Shown one piece after another: positions 45,941-53,904 of a DNA stretch of 64,000 nucleotides. The DNA is from Salticus scenicus (taxonomy: Eukaryota; Arthropoda; Arachnida; Araneae; Salticidae): assembly GCA_963930645.1 (NCBI GenBank), contig CAWVNO010001198.1, positions 1,051,001 through 1,115,000 of the forward strand, read 5' to 3'. The notes below the pieces were generated by a model that searched no databases, was not told the DNA's origin, and worked only from the letters and a program-made list of their open reading frames with translations. The position numbers and the translations under genes were made by a program. Numbering within the stretch: position 1 is the stretch's first letter; each line of letters begins with the position of its first letter.

Positions 45941-46492
45941 TTAACTACTATTATTTATTGGCATAAACGGATTTAGTTTACGTATATAAATGTCATCAAC
46001 TATATCCTCACATGCGCCTTCTAAAAATTTAATCATTATTTGAGATGTAATTTCAAAAATTTTATCAGGACTATGTAATACAGTCATGCATTTGGCCGCA
46101 TACATCCCAGTATAGATAAGGCATTCTAATACCCATGGTTGATAACTTTCTGAACAATTCGGATTCCGATTGAAAATTTTATCCTTTAAAACATGAGAGA
46201 CTCTTGGAAAATGTTTTTGCTTGATCTTATGCATTAATTTCGTCTTTAAAATAGGGCCGACGTCAGACATATTTTTAGGATTTGTAACTTTACCAATGCC
46301 AGGATACGTAGTAAAGTATTCATATAATATATTCTGAATAGACTGGGACATGGCACATATTTTTCCATCAAAATTTGGCTCATCATCTATAAATGTGTAA
46401 TTTTGTAATTTCCAGTTAGCCATATAAATAGAGTCTTGAAGAAGGTATAGTAAGGCTTTTTCCGCGTCTTCGGCAGCGTAGTATTCAATCAT
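45941..46492 (-). CDS. Possible Bcl-2-fold protein, divergent (183 aa)
   Basis: All-helical composition. The stretch from about residue 105 to 165 (QPWVLECLIYTGMYAAKCM, then IFEITSQIMIKFLE) can be laid over the BH1-to-BH2 part of the clearer Bcl-2-like protein at 56164-56646, which has W-x(2)-IL-x-YL, a glycine, AKC and IFKIALEILNENF. The BH1 glycine context and the BH2 GGW are not conserved. If correct it is a second apoptosis regulator. Confidence 0.4.
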   Translation of the reverse strand: MIEYYAAEDAEKALLYLLQDSIYMANWKLQNYTFIDDEPNFDGKICAMSQSIQNILYEYFTTYPGIGKVTNPKNMSDVGPILKTKLMHKIKQKHFPRVSHVLKDKIFNRNPNCSESYQPWVLECLIYTGMYAAKCMTVLHSPDKIFEITSQIMIKFLEGACEDIVDDIYIRKLNPFMPINNSS

Positions 46493-46579
46493 GTCTGGAT
46501 TGTAGTAAGTTGTTTAAAAAATGTTTGATGATGAGGATTGTAGCTGGTATTTATAAGCCTAATATACCCCCACCCCCCC

Positions 46580-46583
<4 letters not shown>

Positions 46584-46647
<64 letters not shown>
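46584..46647. terminator. A36T28 palindrome
   Basis: Left flank is CCCCCACCCCCCCC; the Z-alpha gene stop lies a few bases to the right. Confidence 0.75.
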
Positions 46648-46652
<5 letters not shown>

Positions 46653-46850
46653 CTATTTTATTTTCCATAGTGGTGGATTACTCTCCTTAGTTTTTATAAC
46701 TAAGTAACATCTTTGCATATTATATAAACATATGTTTGCCGTTCTTTTATCACATCCAATAGATTCACAAATTTCTTTAATAGAACGGGCACTATGAGGT
46801 TGTAAAGCTAAATACTTGAGAATTTTATGTTGAATTACTTCATCAGCCAT
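46653..46850 (-). CDS. Z-alpha domain protein (65 aa)
   Basis: Almost the whole protein is one winged-helix Z-alpha domain, which binds left-handed Z-DNA/Z-RNA. Key positions are present: helix 1 ILKYL, helix 2 ARSIKEIC, recognition helix K-R-T-A-N-I-C-L-Y (Lys, Asn and Tyr contacts, near residues 35-43), and the wing NPPLWKI with the Pro-Pro-Trp. The ATG at 46850 is preferred over an upstream TTG; TATATATAC lies about 50 nt upstream. Viral Z-alpha proteins such as poxvirus E3 and fish herpesvirus ORF112 antagonise nucleic-acid sensing, so a similar role is inferred. Confidence 0.8.
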   Translation of the reverse strand: MADEVIQHKILKYLALQPHSARSIKEICESIGCDKRTANICLYNMQRCYLVIKTKESNPPLWKIK

Positions 46851-47011
46851 CTCAAATAATACAGTATGGCGATCAATGTTAAATTTCTCAAACAAGCTTT
46901 AGTATATATAGGTTTAAATTAAAGATATGACCGTTGCTGGCAAAGATTAAGATAGAATGATGAGATGGCATTTCAACAATCCTATATATAGATGAACTAC
47001 GCCCACTCTTG

Positions 47012-47051
<40 letters not shown>

Positions 47052-47072
47052 TTTTTTTTTTTTTTTTTTTTT
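47012..47072. terminator. A36T25 palindrome
   Basis: Left flank TATATATAGATGAACTACGC promoter-like; right flank begins the pseudogene fragment. Confidence 0.75.
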
Positions 47073-47255
47073 CAAGACTGATACGTTAGTTTTTTTGCCA
47101 TAGAAATATTTTTTATAAATTTCTGAATCCAACATGTGTTTTAAAATTGGGTTGTAAAAATAATATTTTTAGGATAAGTAAGGGTTATTCGAGATTGTAA
47201 AAATTTATCGTTGTAAAATATCCAAGGCGACTTAAACAAGACTTTCGAGCTTAAT
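47073..47255 (-). pseudogene. 5' fragment of a copy of the 49407-49880 gene
   Basis: Inverted copy of 49400-49590. It matches MLDSEIYKKY and the preceding residues, but carries an in-frame stop (near 47175) and substitutions, and is cut off by the palindrome after about 60 codons. Confidence 0.7.
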
Positions 47256-47268
47256 TTAAACAAAGGAT

Positions 47269-48341
47269 ATGGATGATACGGCGATACAAGAAACCATATC
47301 TAAGATGGCTGCAGAGGCTGCCGAAATGACAAAACAATTTAAACGATATACAGGTGAGAAGTATGTTGATGTTGTACTAGATACTGTAGTTTTCATTCCT
47401 GATGAACATATAAAAAATTTAGAGTACTATTATACAGCTATAATTTATAATTTATATAAACTAAGAAATTCCATACCAGAAAAACTACCAGACTTTGAGC
47501 AGAAAAAAATTAATATTAAACATAAAATATATAATTACATTTCGGCAAATGTGGATTTTATAAATAATAGGTATATGAATCCGTTTAAAGACAATGAATT
47601 TCGTAGTTTTAAAAAGGGGGTTAAGAATATATCAGCAGTTCTGAAAAGATATGTAGAGGATTTATTTAAAGATGACCATGAGAGAGATACGCCAACCAAT
47701 TTAGCCTCGAAAGAAAAATCAGAAATCGAGCCAGACTCAACTACTGAAAACGTCTTAAATAACGTACTATCTCAAGTAATAGATCCGGTATCCAACCAAG
47801 AAGTATCAGATTCGACAATCACTGGACCCTTTGTAACCTCTAAACCTTTGGATCCTTCTACACCCGTAGAACCCTTGAATCCTCCTACACCCGTAGAACC
47901 CTTGAATCCTCCTACACCCGTAGAACCCTTGAATCCTCCTGCAGCTCCACAACACTCTAAAACCTTGGTCCCCCCTGCAGCCCCACAAGAAACATTTATT
48001 GATAATACGAAGAATAAATATTATAGTTTACTTAGAAAGGGCGATGCAACAAATCCAAATACAAGATTAGCCTATCATTATTTAAATAATCGAGATCATC
48101 TTCAAGCAATGCAAAGAATTTCAAATCTCATCGAATTGTATATGGGCAAAGAAAAGGAATTTGCAACAGTCACCATTAATGACGACGAAACATATACTGT
48201 AAATCATCATTATTTGCAGAAACATAAAAGAAATACTGCCAAAGAACATGCGCTTGTAGGAAAACATTTAAATGTTTATGAAATGAAAGCTTATAAATCA
48301 ATAAAAAAGAGGAAATTAGAAGAAGCAGCTGAAATGGATGC

Positions 48342-48345
<4 letters not shown>
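47269..48345 (+). CDS. Unknown protein, inverted pair member 1 (358 aa)
   Basis: ATG follows ACAAAGGAT. The N-terminal 140 residues are helical and related to member 2. The middle is variable, with three tandem TPVEPLNPP units (residues about 198-224). The last 115 residues, from YYSLLRKGDATNPNTR to the end, are almost identical to member 2. The stop TAA is the start of the A-tract. Nuclear-type basic motif KKRKLEEAAEM lies near the C-terminus. Function unknown. Confidence 0.75.
47861..47945 (+). repeat. 27 bp in-frame repeat, three units
   Basis: CCTACACCCGTAGAACCCTT units encode TPVEPLNPP. They are absent from the inverted partner gene, so the expansion followed the duplication. Confidence 0.8.
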
Positions 48346-48405
<60 letters not shown>

Positions 48406-48765
48406 GGCTGGTTAGTTTTTTACACATCCATTTCAGCTGCTTCTTCTAATTTCCTCTTTTTTATTGATTTATAAGCTTTCATTTCATAAACATTTAAATG
48501 TTTTCCTACAAGCGCATGTTCTTTGGCAGTATTTCTTTTATGTTTCTGCAAATAATGATGATTTACAGTATATGTTTCGTCGTCATTAATGGTGACTGTT
48601 GCAAATTCCTTTTCTTTGCCCATATACAATTCGATAAGGTTTGAAATTCTTTGCATAGTTTGAAGATGATCTCGATTACTTAAATAATGATAGGCCAATC
48701 TCGTATTTGGATTTGTTGCATCACCCTTTCTAAGTAAACCATAATATTTATCCTTCATAGTATCA
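48000..48765. repeat. Near-perfect inverted repeat, two arms of about 345 bp
   Basis: Arms 48000-48345 and 48420-48765 are reverse complements with only scattered changes, separated by about 75 bp containing the palindrome. A large cruciform or gene conversion between the convergent genes is implied. Confidence 0.85.
48344..48402. terminator. A28T31 palindrome
   Basis: Centre of the inverted repeat; the left gene's TAA opens the A-run. Confidence 0.8.
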
Positions 48766-49382
48766 ATATATATTTCTTGTGGGGCTGTAACTTGTGAGGG
48801 TGTGAATTTTATTACTGGTGTTGTTGGGCTTCGTTTATTCAATGGGGTTTTACTTTCTGACGCTGGAGTGTTTAATGTATCTTGGGAATCGTCTGGTTGT
48901 CCAGAAGAGCTTACTATATTACTTTGATAAGCATTTTCTGATGCGGAAAAATTGAATGGATACTCATATTGCTCAGTATCGCCGAATAGTTCATTTACAA
49001 ATTTCCTCACATCCGGTGTGATATCCGTTTTATTTTTATCAGTATAAATCCAGTTTGTGCCAAACGGATTTTCAAACGCTCCATGTGCTGAAGCGTAATT
49101 TTTTAAAATGTATTCAGTTATTTTAGATTTAACTAATTTTTTTGTATTCTCAAAGTTTGGGATTTTACTTAGTAGCTGTCCCGTCTCAGTATAAAAGTTC
49201 TCAAGTATAGCTTTATAATAATCCTCTAAACGATCTGGTGCGTATGCATCAGGAATTAATAACACATTGTATGACAAAATATCAATATGCTTGTTACCTG
49301 AATATTGTTTGAATGTTTCTGTCATTTTGACTGCCTCTGCAGCCACCGTATCTATACGTAGGGTTTTTTCTATTTCCGCCAT
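48420..49382 (-). CDS. Unknown protein, inverted pair member 2 (320 aa)
   Basis: Convergent with member 1. The ATG follows AACAAAGGAT, the same start context. N-terminal domain shares M(A/T)xxFKxY(S/T)G-K and EDYYKAI-type stretches with member 1 but is clearly diverged. The C-terminal 115 residues are nearly identical, down to a final MDV against MDA. The proline repeat is missing. Equal conservation of the C-terminus suggests it is the functional core or is homogenised by gene conversion. Confidence 0.75.
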   Translation of the reverse strand: MAEIEKTLRIDTVAAEAVKMTETFKQYSGNKHIDILSYNVLLIPDAYAPDRLEDYYKAILENFYTETGQLLSKIPNFENTKKLVKSKITEYILKNYASAHGAFENPFGTNWIYTDKNKTDITPDVRKFVNELFGDTEQYEYPFNFSASENAYQSNIVSSSGQPDDSQDTLNTPASESKTPLNKRSPTTPVIKFTPSQVTAPQEIYIDTMKDKYYGLLRKGDATNPNTRLAYHYLSNRDHLQTMQRISNLIELYMGKEKEFATVTINDDETYTVNHHYLQKHKRNTAKEHALVGKHLNVYEMKAYKSIKKRKLEEAAEMDV

Positions 49383-49406
49383 ATCCTTTGTTTAAAATAA
49401 GTTCGA

Positions 49407-49880
49407 ATGTCTCTAGAACAAGTCTTGTTTAAGTCGCCTTGGATACCTTACAACGATAAATTTTTACAATCTCGAATAACTATTACCTATCCCGAAAATA
49501 TTATTTTTACAACCCAATTTTTAAAACACATGCTGGATTCAGAAATTTATAAAAAATATTCTTATGCCGAAAAACCTAACGTATCAGCCTTTCAAAGTGT
49601 AGATTGGAATAATGCCATTATAGTTTTCAACGACGAATTACATTTGGTTTTGGCACCGGATCCCGTTCATCAACTCGTCCGCTTAGAACGTCGATTACAA
49701 TACGAAGAAGCCGCAAACAATATTTTTGGACCTTTTAGATTTTTTCCATTTTTCGAATCGTTTAACAAGAACGGAATTAAAATATTTACACTTGTATTTT
49801 TCTTCGTTTTGTACTGGTCATTTTCATTAAAGAACAAGTTTCGTTTTTTGTCTCTATCCAATAAGCCTTCAAACGCCTGA
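49407..49880 (+). CDS. C-terminally anchored unknown protein (157 aa)
   Basis: Divergent from member 2 with a 24 nt gap. Soluble N-terminal region (W-x-P-x-N-DKFL, then HMLDSEIYKKY), then NNIFGPFRFFPF, and a hydrophobic segment near residues 125-141 followed by a basic tail. Its 3' end overlaps the XRN1-like gene by 95 nt. A broken inverted copy exists at 47073-47255. Tail-anchored topology suggests an envelope or organelle membrane. Not recognised. Confidence 0.65.
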   Translation: MSLEQVLFKSPWIPYNDKFLQSRITITYPENIIFTTQFLKHMLDSEIYKKYSYAEKPNVSAFQSVDWNNAIIVFNDELHLVLAPDPVHQLVRLERRLQYEEAANNIFGPFRFFPFFESFNKNGIKIFTLVFFFVLYWSFSLKNKFRFLSLSNKPSNA

Positions 49881-50976
49881 CGAGATCTTCCGAATCCACA
49901 AAGACGTGACGCTCAGCATCAGGTACGGGTTGAGTAACCGTATTCTCGTAACCTTCTTTCGCTTTACGATACATTTCTTTAGAAAAGCGTATGTTAGACA
50001 GCCCTGTCAGTAACTGATTCCGATCAAAAGTGTCAAATAAATGATTTTGCAAAAATTGTTGTTTGAATGAACGTGAAGTGTAATAATCTAATACCCAAAA
50101 ATAGATCGTCCAAAACCAAACTACCAACTTATCGTCTAGAAACTCAACTTCTGTAAAATGAAGATGTTTTCGCATTTCCTTAATAAAAGACGCTATTATT
50201 GTGGGGGTATCGTAGTCTTCGTCTATAGCCATTAAGCAGTTGTGGATGGCTGGCGGATTTGTAGAAGAAATTGCCGTTAAAGGAGGTATGAAATCATTTC
50301 CAAATAAGAAAGAGGTATCTGTTAAACGTTTGATTGGATAGCTTTTTTCAATATTTTTTACTAAACTATTAATATTATAAAATTGATTATATCGAAAAAT
50401 TTGAATCGATTCGTATCTATTTAAACGTAATAGAGACAAAATGAAGACATCTTGATCAATGCTGACCACAATTGGATTTTTACATTTTCCCAGAGATTCG
50501 GCTACATGAAATATTTTATGTTCGCCCTCGCCAGGAACGTTACAACCACACAATAGGACTTGCATGTCGCGATTGAATGTTTTCAAATTTTCCAGGATGT
50601 ATATTTGTACACGTGTCGTCAGTTTATTGTTTCCGAATAAAATATATCTATAGAAGCTTTTTTTCGTCTCTTTGGATCGAGAACGGCGTTTTCGTTGCGT
50701 GGCCCATTTCATTGGTAAACCTTCGCCGTCAAATGATAAAACAAACGTGACATAATCCAAGGTAAGGGATAAAAAAGTTTTAAAACACGTTTTTATTTGA
50801 TCCCAAACGGATTCGCAAATTTCTTGAAAAATTTTTTCTTCCTCAATTTCAAGACATTGCTCGATAGCCACATACAAATAACTTTGGCAGTCTATGAGTA
50901 CGGAATCGAAATTAGCTGGTAATTTAGAGGGTGACGATATTAACTGGATAAGTTTACAAAAATTAGTAATACCCAT
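49786..50976 (-). CDS. XRN1/Rat1-like 5'-3' exoribonuclease (396 aa)
   Basis: Starts MGI as XRN enzymes do, where the N-terminus sits by the active site. Ordered motifs: LIDCQSYLY near 27, DGEGLPMKWATQRKRR near 82-97, VPGEGEHKI near 146-154, SIDQDVFILSLL near 170, and FLFGNDFIPPL near 221-231. These cover the catalytic acidic residues and the basic cap-proximal loop. Cellular XRN1 is over 1,500 aa; this is only the N-terminal nuclease core. It could degrade host or viral mRNAs. Upstream are TATA and GTGGGTGTGGC near a palindrome. Confidence 0.8.
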   Translation of the reverse strand: MGITNFCKLIQLISSPSKLPANFDSVLIDCQSYLYVAIEQCLEIEEEKIFQEICESVWDQIKTCFKTFLSLTLDYVTFVLSFDGEGLPMKWATQRKRRSRSKETKKSFYRYILFGNNKLTTRVQIYILENLKTFNRDMQVLLCGCNVPGEGEHKIFHVAESLGKCKNPIVVSIDQDVFILSLLRLNRYESIQIFRYNQFYNINSLVKNIEKSYPIKRLTDTSFLFGNDFIPPLTAISSTNPPAIHNCLMAIDEDYDTPTIIASFIKEMRKHLHFTEVEFLDDKLVVWFWTIYFWVLDYYTSRSFKQQFLQNHLFDTFDRNQLLTGLSNIRFSKEMYRKAKEGYENTVTQPVPDAERHVFVDSEDLVRRLKAYWIETKNETCSLMKMTSTKRRKIQV

Positions 50977-51078
50977 TCCGTTATAAATATCGAACTTTAT
51001 ATAACCTTCTTGAAAAAATCTAAGTCTGTTGCTAGAAGGTGTCGAGACAAACTGACTGTATGGGTACGCTCGCAGTCA

Positions 51079-51104
51079 TATATATAGCTGAGCCACACCC
51101 ACTC
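51079..51104 (-). promoter_or_regulatory. TATA plus GTGGGTGTGGC promoter
   Basis: Near-identical to the innexin leader (42816-42840), including the TATATATGACTGCGAGCG stretch and TTCTAGCAACAGAC. About 105 nt from the XRN1-like ATG. Confidence 0.6.

Positions 51105-51165
<61 letters not shown>
51105..51165. terminator. A29T32 palindrome
   Basis: Between the XRN1-like promoter and repeat R copy 6. Confidence 0.75.
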
Positions 51166-51169
<4 letters not shown>

Positions 51170-51666
51170 GTAGGTTGGTTGGTTGATGAAGTTAAGTTGG
51201 TTTCTAAAGTTATATTTCTCAGTTGGCCGCTAAAATTATATTTCTCAGTTGGCTGTTAAAGTTATATTTCTTTATCCATTCATTGTAGATGGCGCTGCAA
51301 TCTATATATATAGTATATCTATTAGGGTGGGTGGGAGTGGAATTTATTTCTTCTACTGTAAGGTCATGCATAAAATCGCTCCTGACCCATTTCCTTAAAA
51401 ATAGGATTAAATGGCGTAATTTATACAATATTGGCTTTGAAAACATAATTTTATAGACTTTTGTCTGACTAATGACAAGATATTGCAGGTTTTCATGGGC
51501 TTTTATAGAAAAATCTAACTATCTAGAGTCAGTCAATGTACATCTTACTGAAAACACATTACGAGACATAGTGGCTAGACGACCGTTGCTGGCAAATATC
51601 GGGACACAATGAGGGTGTAGTCATGTTAGCCATAGTATATATAGACAAATTTTAAAAGTGGGCGTG

Positions 51667-51668
<2 letters not shown>
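51166..51668. repeat. Dispersed repeat R, copy 6 (full length, small deletions)
   Basis: Same block order as copies 3 and 5. One of the paired TATATATAGTATATA tracts and part of the ATCAGAATAGATCATG stretch are deleted. Flanked by a palindrome on each side. Confidence 0.8.

Positions 51669-51738
<70 letters not shown>
51669..51738. terminator. A32T38 palindrome
   Basis: Right flank CAGCTGGTTGGTTGGTTG. Confidence 0.75.
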
Positions 51739-51742
<4 letters not shown>

Positions 51743-51850
51743 GCTGGTTGGTTGGTTGATATATATTTTTTTCCTCGTTCATCAAGATTCGCTTTTCAAT
51801 TGTCATGACCAAGCGATTGGTTACCAAATTCAATTAAACCAAGTCAAGAA

Positions 51851-52936
51851 ATGTCTAGAATAATTTGTCCAGAAAAAGTTCTAGGTAATCGTTATGCCTT
51901 TAGAAATAATGGAACATGTTATTATCCTAAAGACGGATATGGAAATGAGTATAAAGATGACCGTTTAGGTTTTATCGCAATCAATAGTCTATACATTTAT
52001 CCGTTAACGAGTTCGGGTAAGCCAAAATATCCTATTATAAATGGTAAAGAAATTTATGAAATTTATGCAGGTAGAGCTATAATTGGCAAAGGCGTAGATG
52101 GAAATGAATATTATGCCAAGGATAGATATGGAAATGAATATTATCCAGAAGGAAATATTTGTGCCAAGTTGAAAGATGGAACGCCTTATTATGCATCTAC
52201 TGTCAACGATAGCAACATATTTCCATTCGACTCATATGGAAACGAGTATTATTTTACGTTTGTTGATTTGACGAAACCCAGCACGATACCCAATAGATAT
52301 GCTGTATCTTTTGCAGAAGGTGACATTTACCCTCTGAGACTAACTAATGAGGGTAACGAATCACAATATATAATAAATAACACGTATGCCATTGATAAAG
52401 ACAGAAAACAATTTTATCCAAAAGATGGATACAAAAATGAATATTATTTAGATATTAGTCAGTTGGACATTCAAGAATTTAATCGTAAAGGGACATTGAG
52501 TAAAATTTTATTAGAAAGATATGCTTTGACAAATGATAGAAAAATTATATTGCCTGAATTACAAAATGCGTTTTATATAAATACTGCTATGAAACCCGTC
52601 GTAAAAACTGAAACTGTAATTGGGAGACTAATTCGAGATGATGACCAAATAAAGGATTTTTTAACAAATATATCCGAATCTGAATCTACTGTACTCGAAA
52701 AACCTTACAAATATAAAACCTTGGTAACGAATGAGACAAAATTCATTGCTCCAAAGCCACCAGTTACCAATTTTACATTTTTTGGGATTTTAAATGCAGC
52801 AATACCATTTTATCAAAGATGGTGTTTTTGGGTATTAGTAATAATCGTTGTAATTATAAAAACAATTTTTCTCGTATGGTGGTTCTTTTTAAGGACACGT
52901 CTGCCATCAAGTATATTCGATAACATAAAACTTTAA
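51851..52936 (+). CDS. YxxD-repeat protein with C-terminal anchor, family Y copy 3 (361 aa)
   Basis: Units of Y-Y-P-K-D-x2-G-N-E-Y and Y-A-K-D-x2-G-N-E-Y-Y-P fill residues 1-205, related to the proteins at 32647 and 45112. A less regular region follows and residues about 322-345 form a strong membrane segment (FWVLVIIVVIIKTIFLVWWFF). This suggests a type II or tail-anchored surface protein displaying the repeats. The family is not known to me. Confidence 0.75.
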   Translation: MSRIICPEKVLGNRYAFRNNGTCYYPKDGYGNEYKDDRLGFIAINSLYIYPLTSSGKPKYPIINGKEIYEIYAGRAIIGKGVDGNEYYAKDRYGNEYYPEGNICAKLKDGTPYYASTVNDSNIFPFDSYGNEYYFTFVDLTKPSTIPNRYAVSFAEGDIYPLRLTNEGNESQYIINNTYAIDKDRKQFYPKDGYKNEYYLDISQLDIQEFNRKGTLSKILLERYALTNDRKIILPELQNAFYINTAMKPVVKTETVIGRLIRDDDQIKDFLTNISESESTVLEKPYKYKTLVTNETKFIAPKPPVTNFTFFGILNAAIPFYQRWCFWVLVIIVVIIKTIFLVWWFFLRTRLPSSIFDNIKL

Positions 52937-53001
52937 AAAAAAATAATATATCCTGCCTTCAGATATATATATATGTGTGTTAGCTAGAGTCAATCAGCCT
53001 T

Positions 53002-53017
53002 AAAAAAAAAAAAAAAA

Positions 53018-53052
<35 letters not shown>
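53002..53052. terminator. A20T31 palindrome
   Basis: Left flank has TATATATATATG and GCTAGAGTCAATCAGCC; the gene to the right ends three bases away. Confidence 0.75.
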
Positions 53053-53055
<3 letters not shown>

Positions 53056-53700
53056 TTAAGCCAAGTTCAAGTATTTTACTAGACTCTCAACATTTTCCTT
53101 TCCCATAGTTAAATTATATAATGAAACACATTTCTGCAATATTTTTGCATCTATATCGCTGTCTACAACATCTGGTTCGCTTGGCAATAAGACTCGTGTC
53201 ATTTCTTCAATGCATCTGTAGACTATATGATAAACCCACTTTGCGGGAACTGGTGTGGCGTTACCAATCAATTTGTACATTTTTCTAATAGCTTGTACAT
53301 GTAATTTCATGTATTCGGGTTCATCATCAAAAATTGTCTCGCCCTCTCCGTATCGAAGGTTATGCATATAATTTTCACGTTTATAATTGGGTTTGATTTC
53401 ACCATTTAATCCATCTACGGCTAAAATAAAATCTAAATCGGGTACTTCTTTCAACATGCCCTCCAATTTTTCATTTTCAACGACTCTGCGATCGGTCTTT
53501 AGAATCGCAGCAATTTCTGGATGGATGGGTGTGTAATTTTTAAGAAGATTTTCAACCGTTGTCCAAGTTAAGCCGAGTTCTTCAAAGACATGTTCCAATA
53601 GATTTAATTTAAGCGTTTTCAGACTGACATTCTTCTTAATGTCTTGTGGTGAAATGCTGACGCGAAATAGCTGATTGATATTTTCCTGGAGTGTGTTCAT
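53056..53700 (-). CDS. Unknown 214 aa protein
   Basis: ATG follows TTTAATAAAG, a late-type start context. Mostly helical, with a central DFILAVDGLNGE segment and a histidine-rich stretch later. No membrane segment and no known motif. It heads a compact cluster of short intergenic gaps running to 58.6 kb, where virion genes would be expected. Confidence 0.65.
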   Translation of the reverse strand: MNTLQENINQLFRVSISPQDIKKNVSLKTLKLNLLEHVFEELGLTWTTVENLLKNYTPIHPEIAAILKTDRRVVENEKLEGMLKEVPDLDFILAVDGLNGEIKPNYKRENYMHNLRYGEGETIFDDEPEYMKLHVQAIRKMYKLIGNATPVPAKWVYHIVYRCIEEMTRVLLPSEPDVVDSDIDAKILQKCVSLYNLTMGKENVESLVKYLNLA

Positions 53701-53751
53701 CTTTATTAAACCCCTTTCGATTGAAGCCTGTCTTTTTTTAATTAAATTAAG

Positions 53752-53904
53752 ATGTTTACGGTGTATATATTAACGTTTTTCGTCATGTATATTTGTCATT
53801 GTACTATGGCTCGTAATTTATTATCCTATTACTTAGTCAAGCCCTATCCGTTCCATCTTAACCTTTTTCGCTGGAATAAAGATGTCCAACTCACATTTGA
53901 TTAA
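53752..53904 (+). CDS. Small signal-anchored protein (50 aa)
   Basis: The ATG follows AAATTAAG, a TAAG-type late motif. Residues 2-14 form a membrane segment followed by a short Cys-containing polar stretch. It overlaps the next gene by 23 nt. Size and topology recall PIF-7 (Ac110), a very short PIF, but the resemblance is structural only. Confidence 0.45.
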   Translation: MFTVYILTFFVMYICHCTMARNLLSYYLVKPYPFHLNLFRWNKDVQLTFD

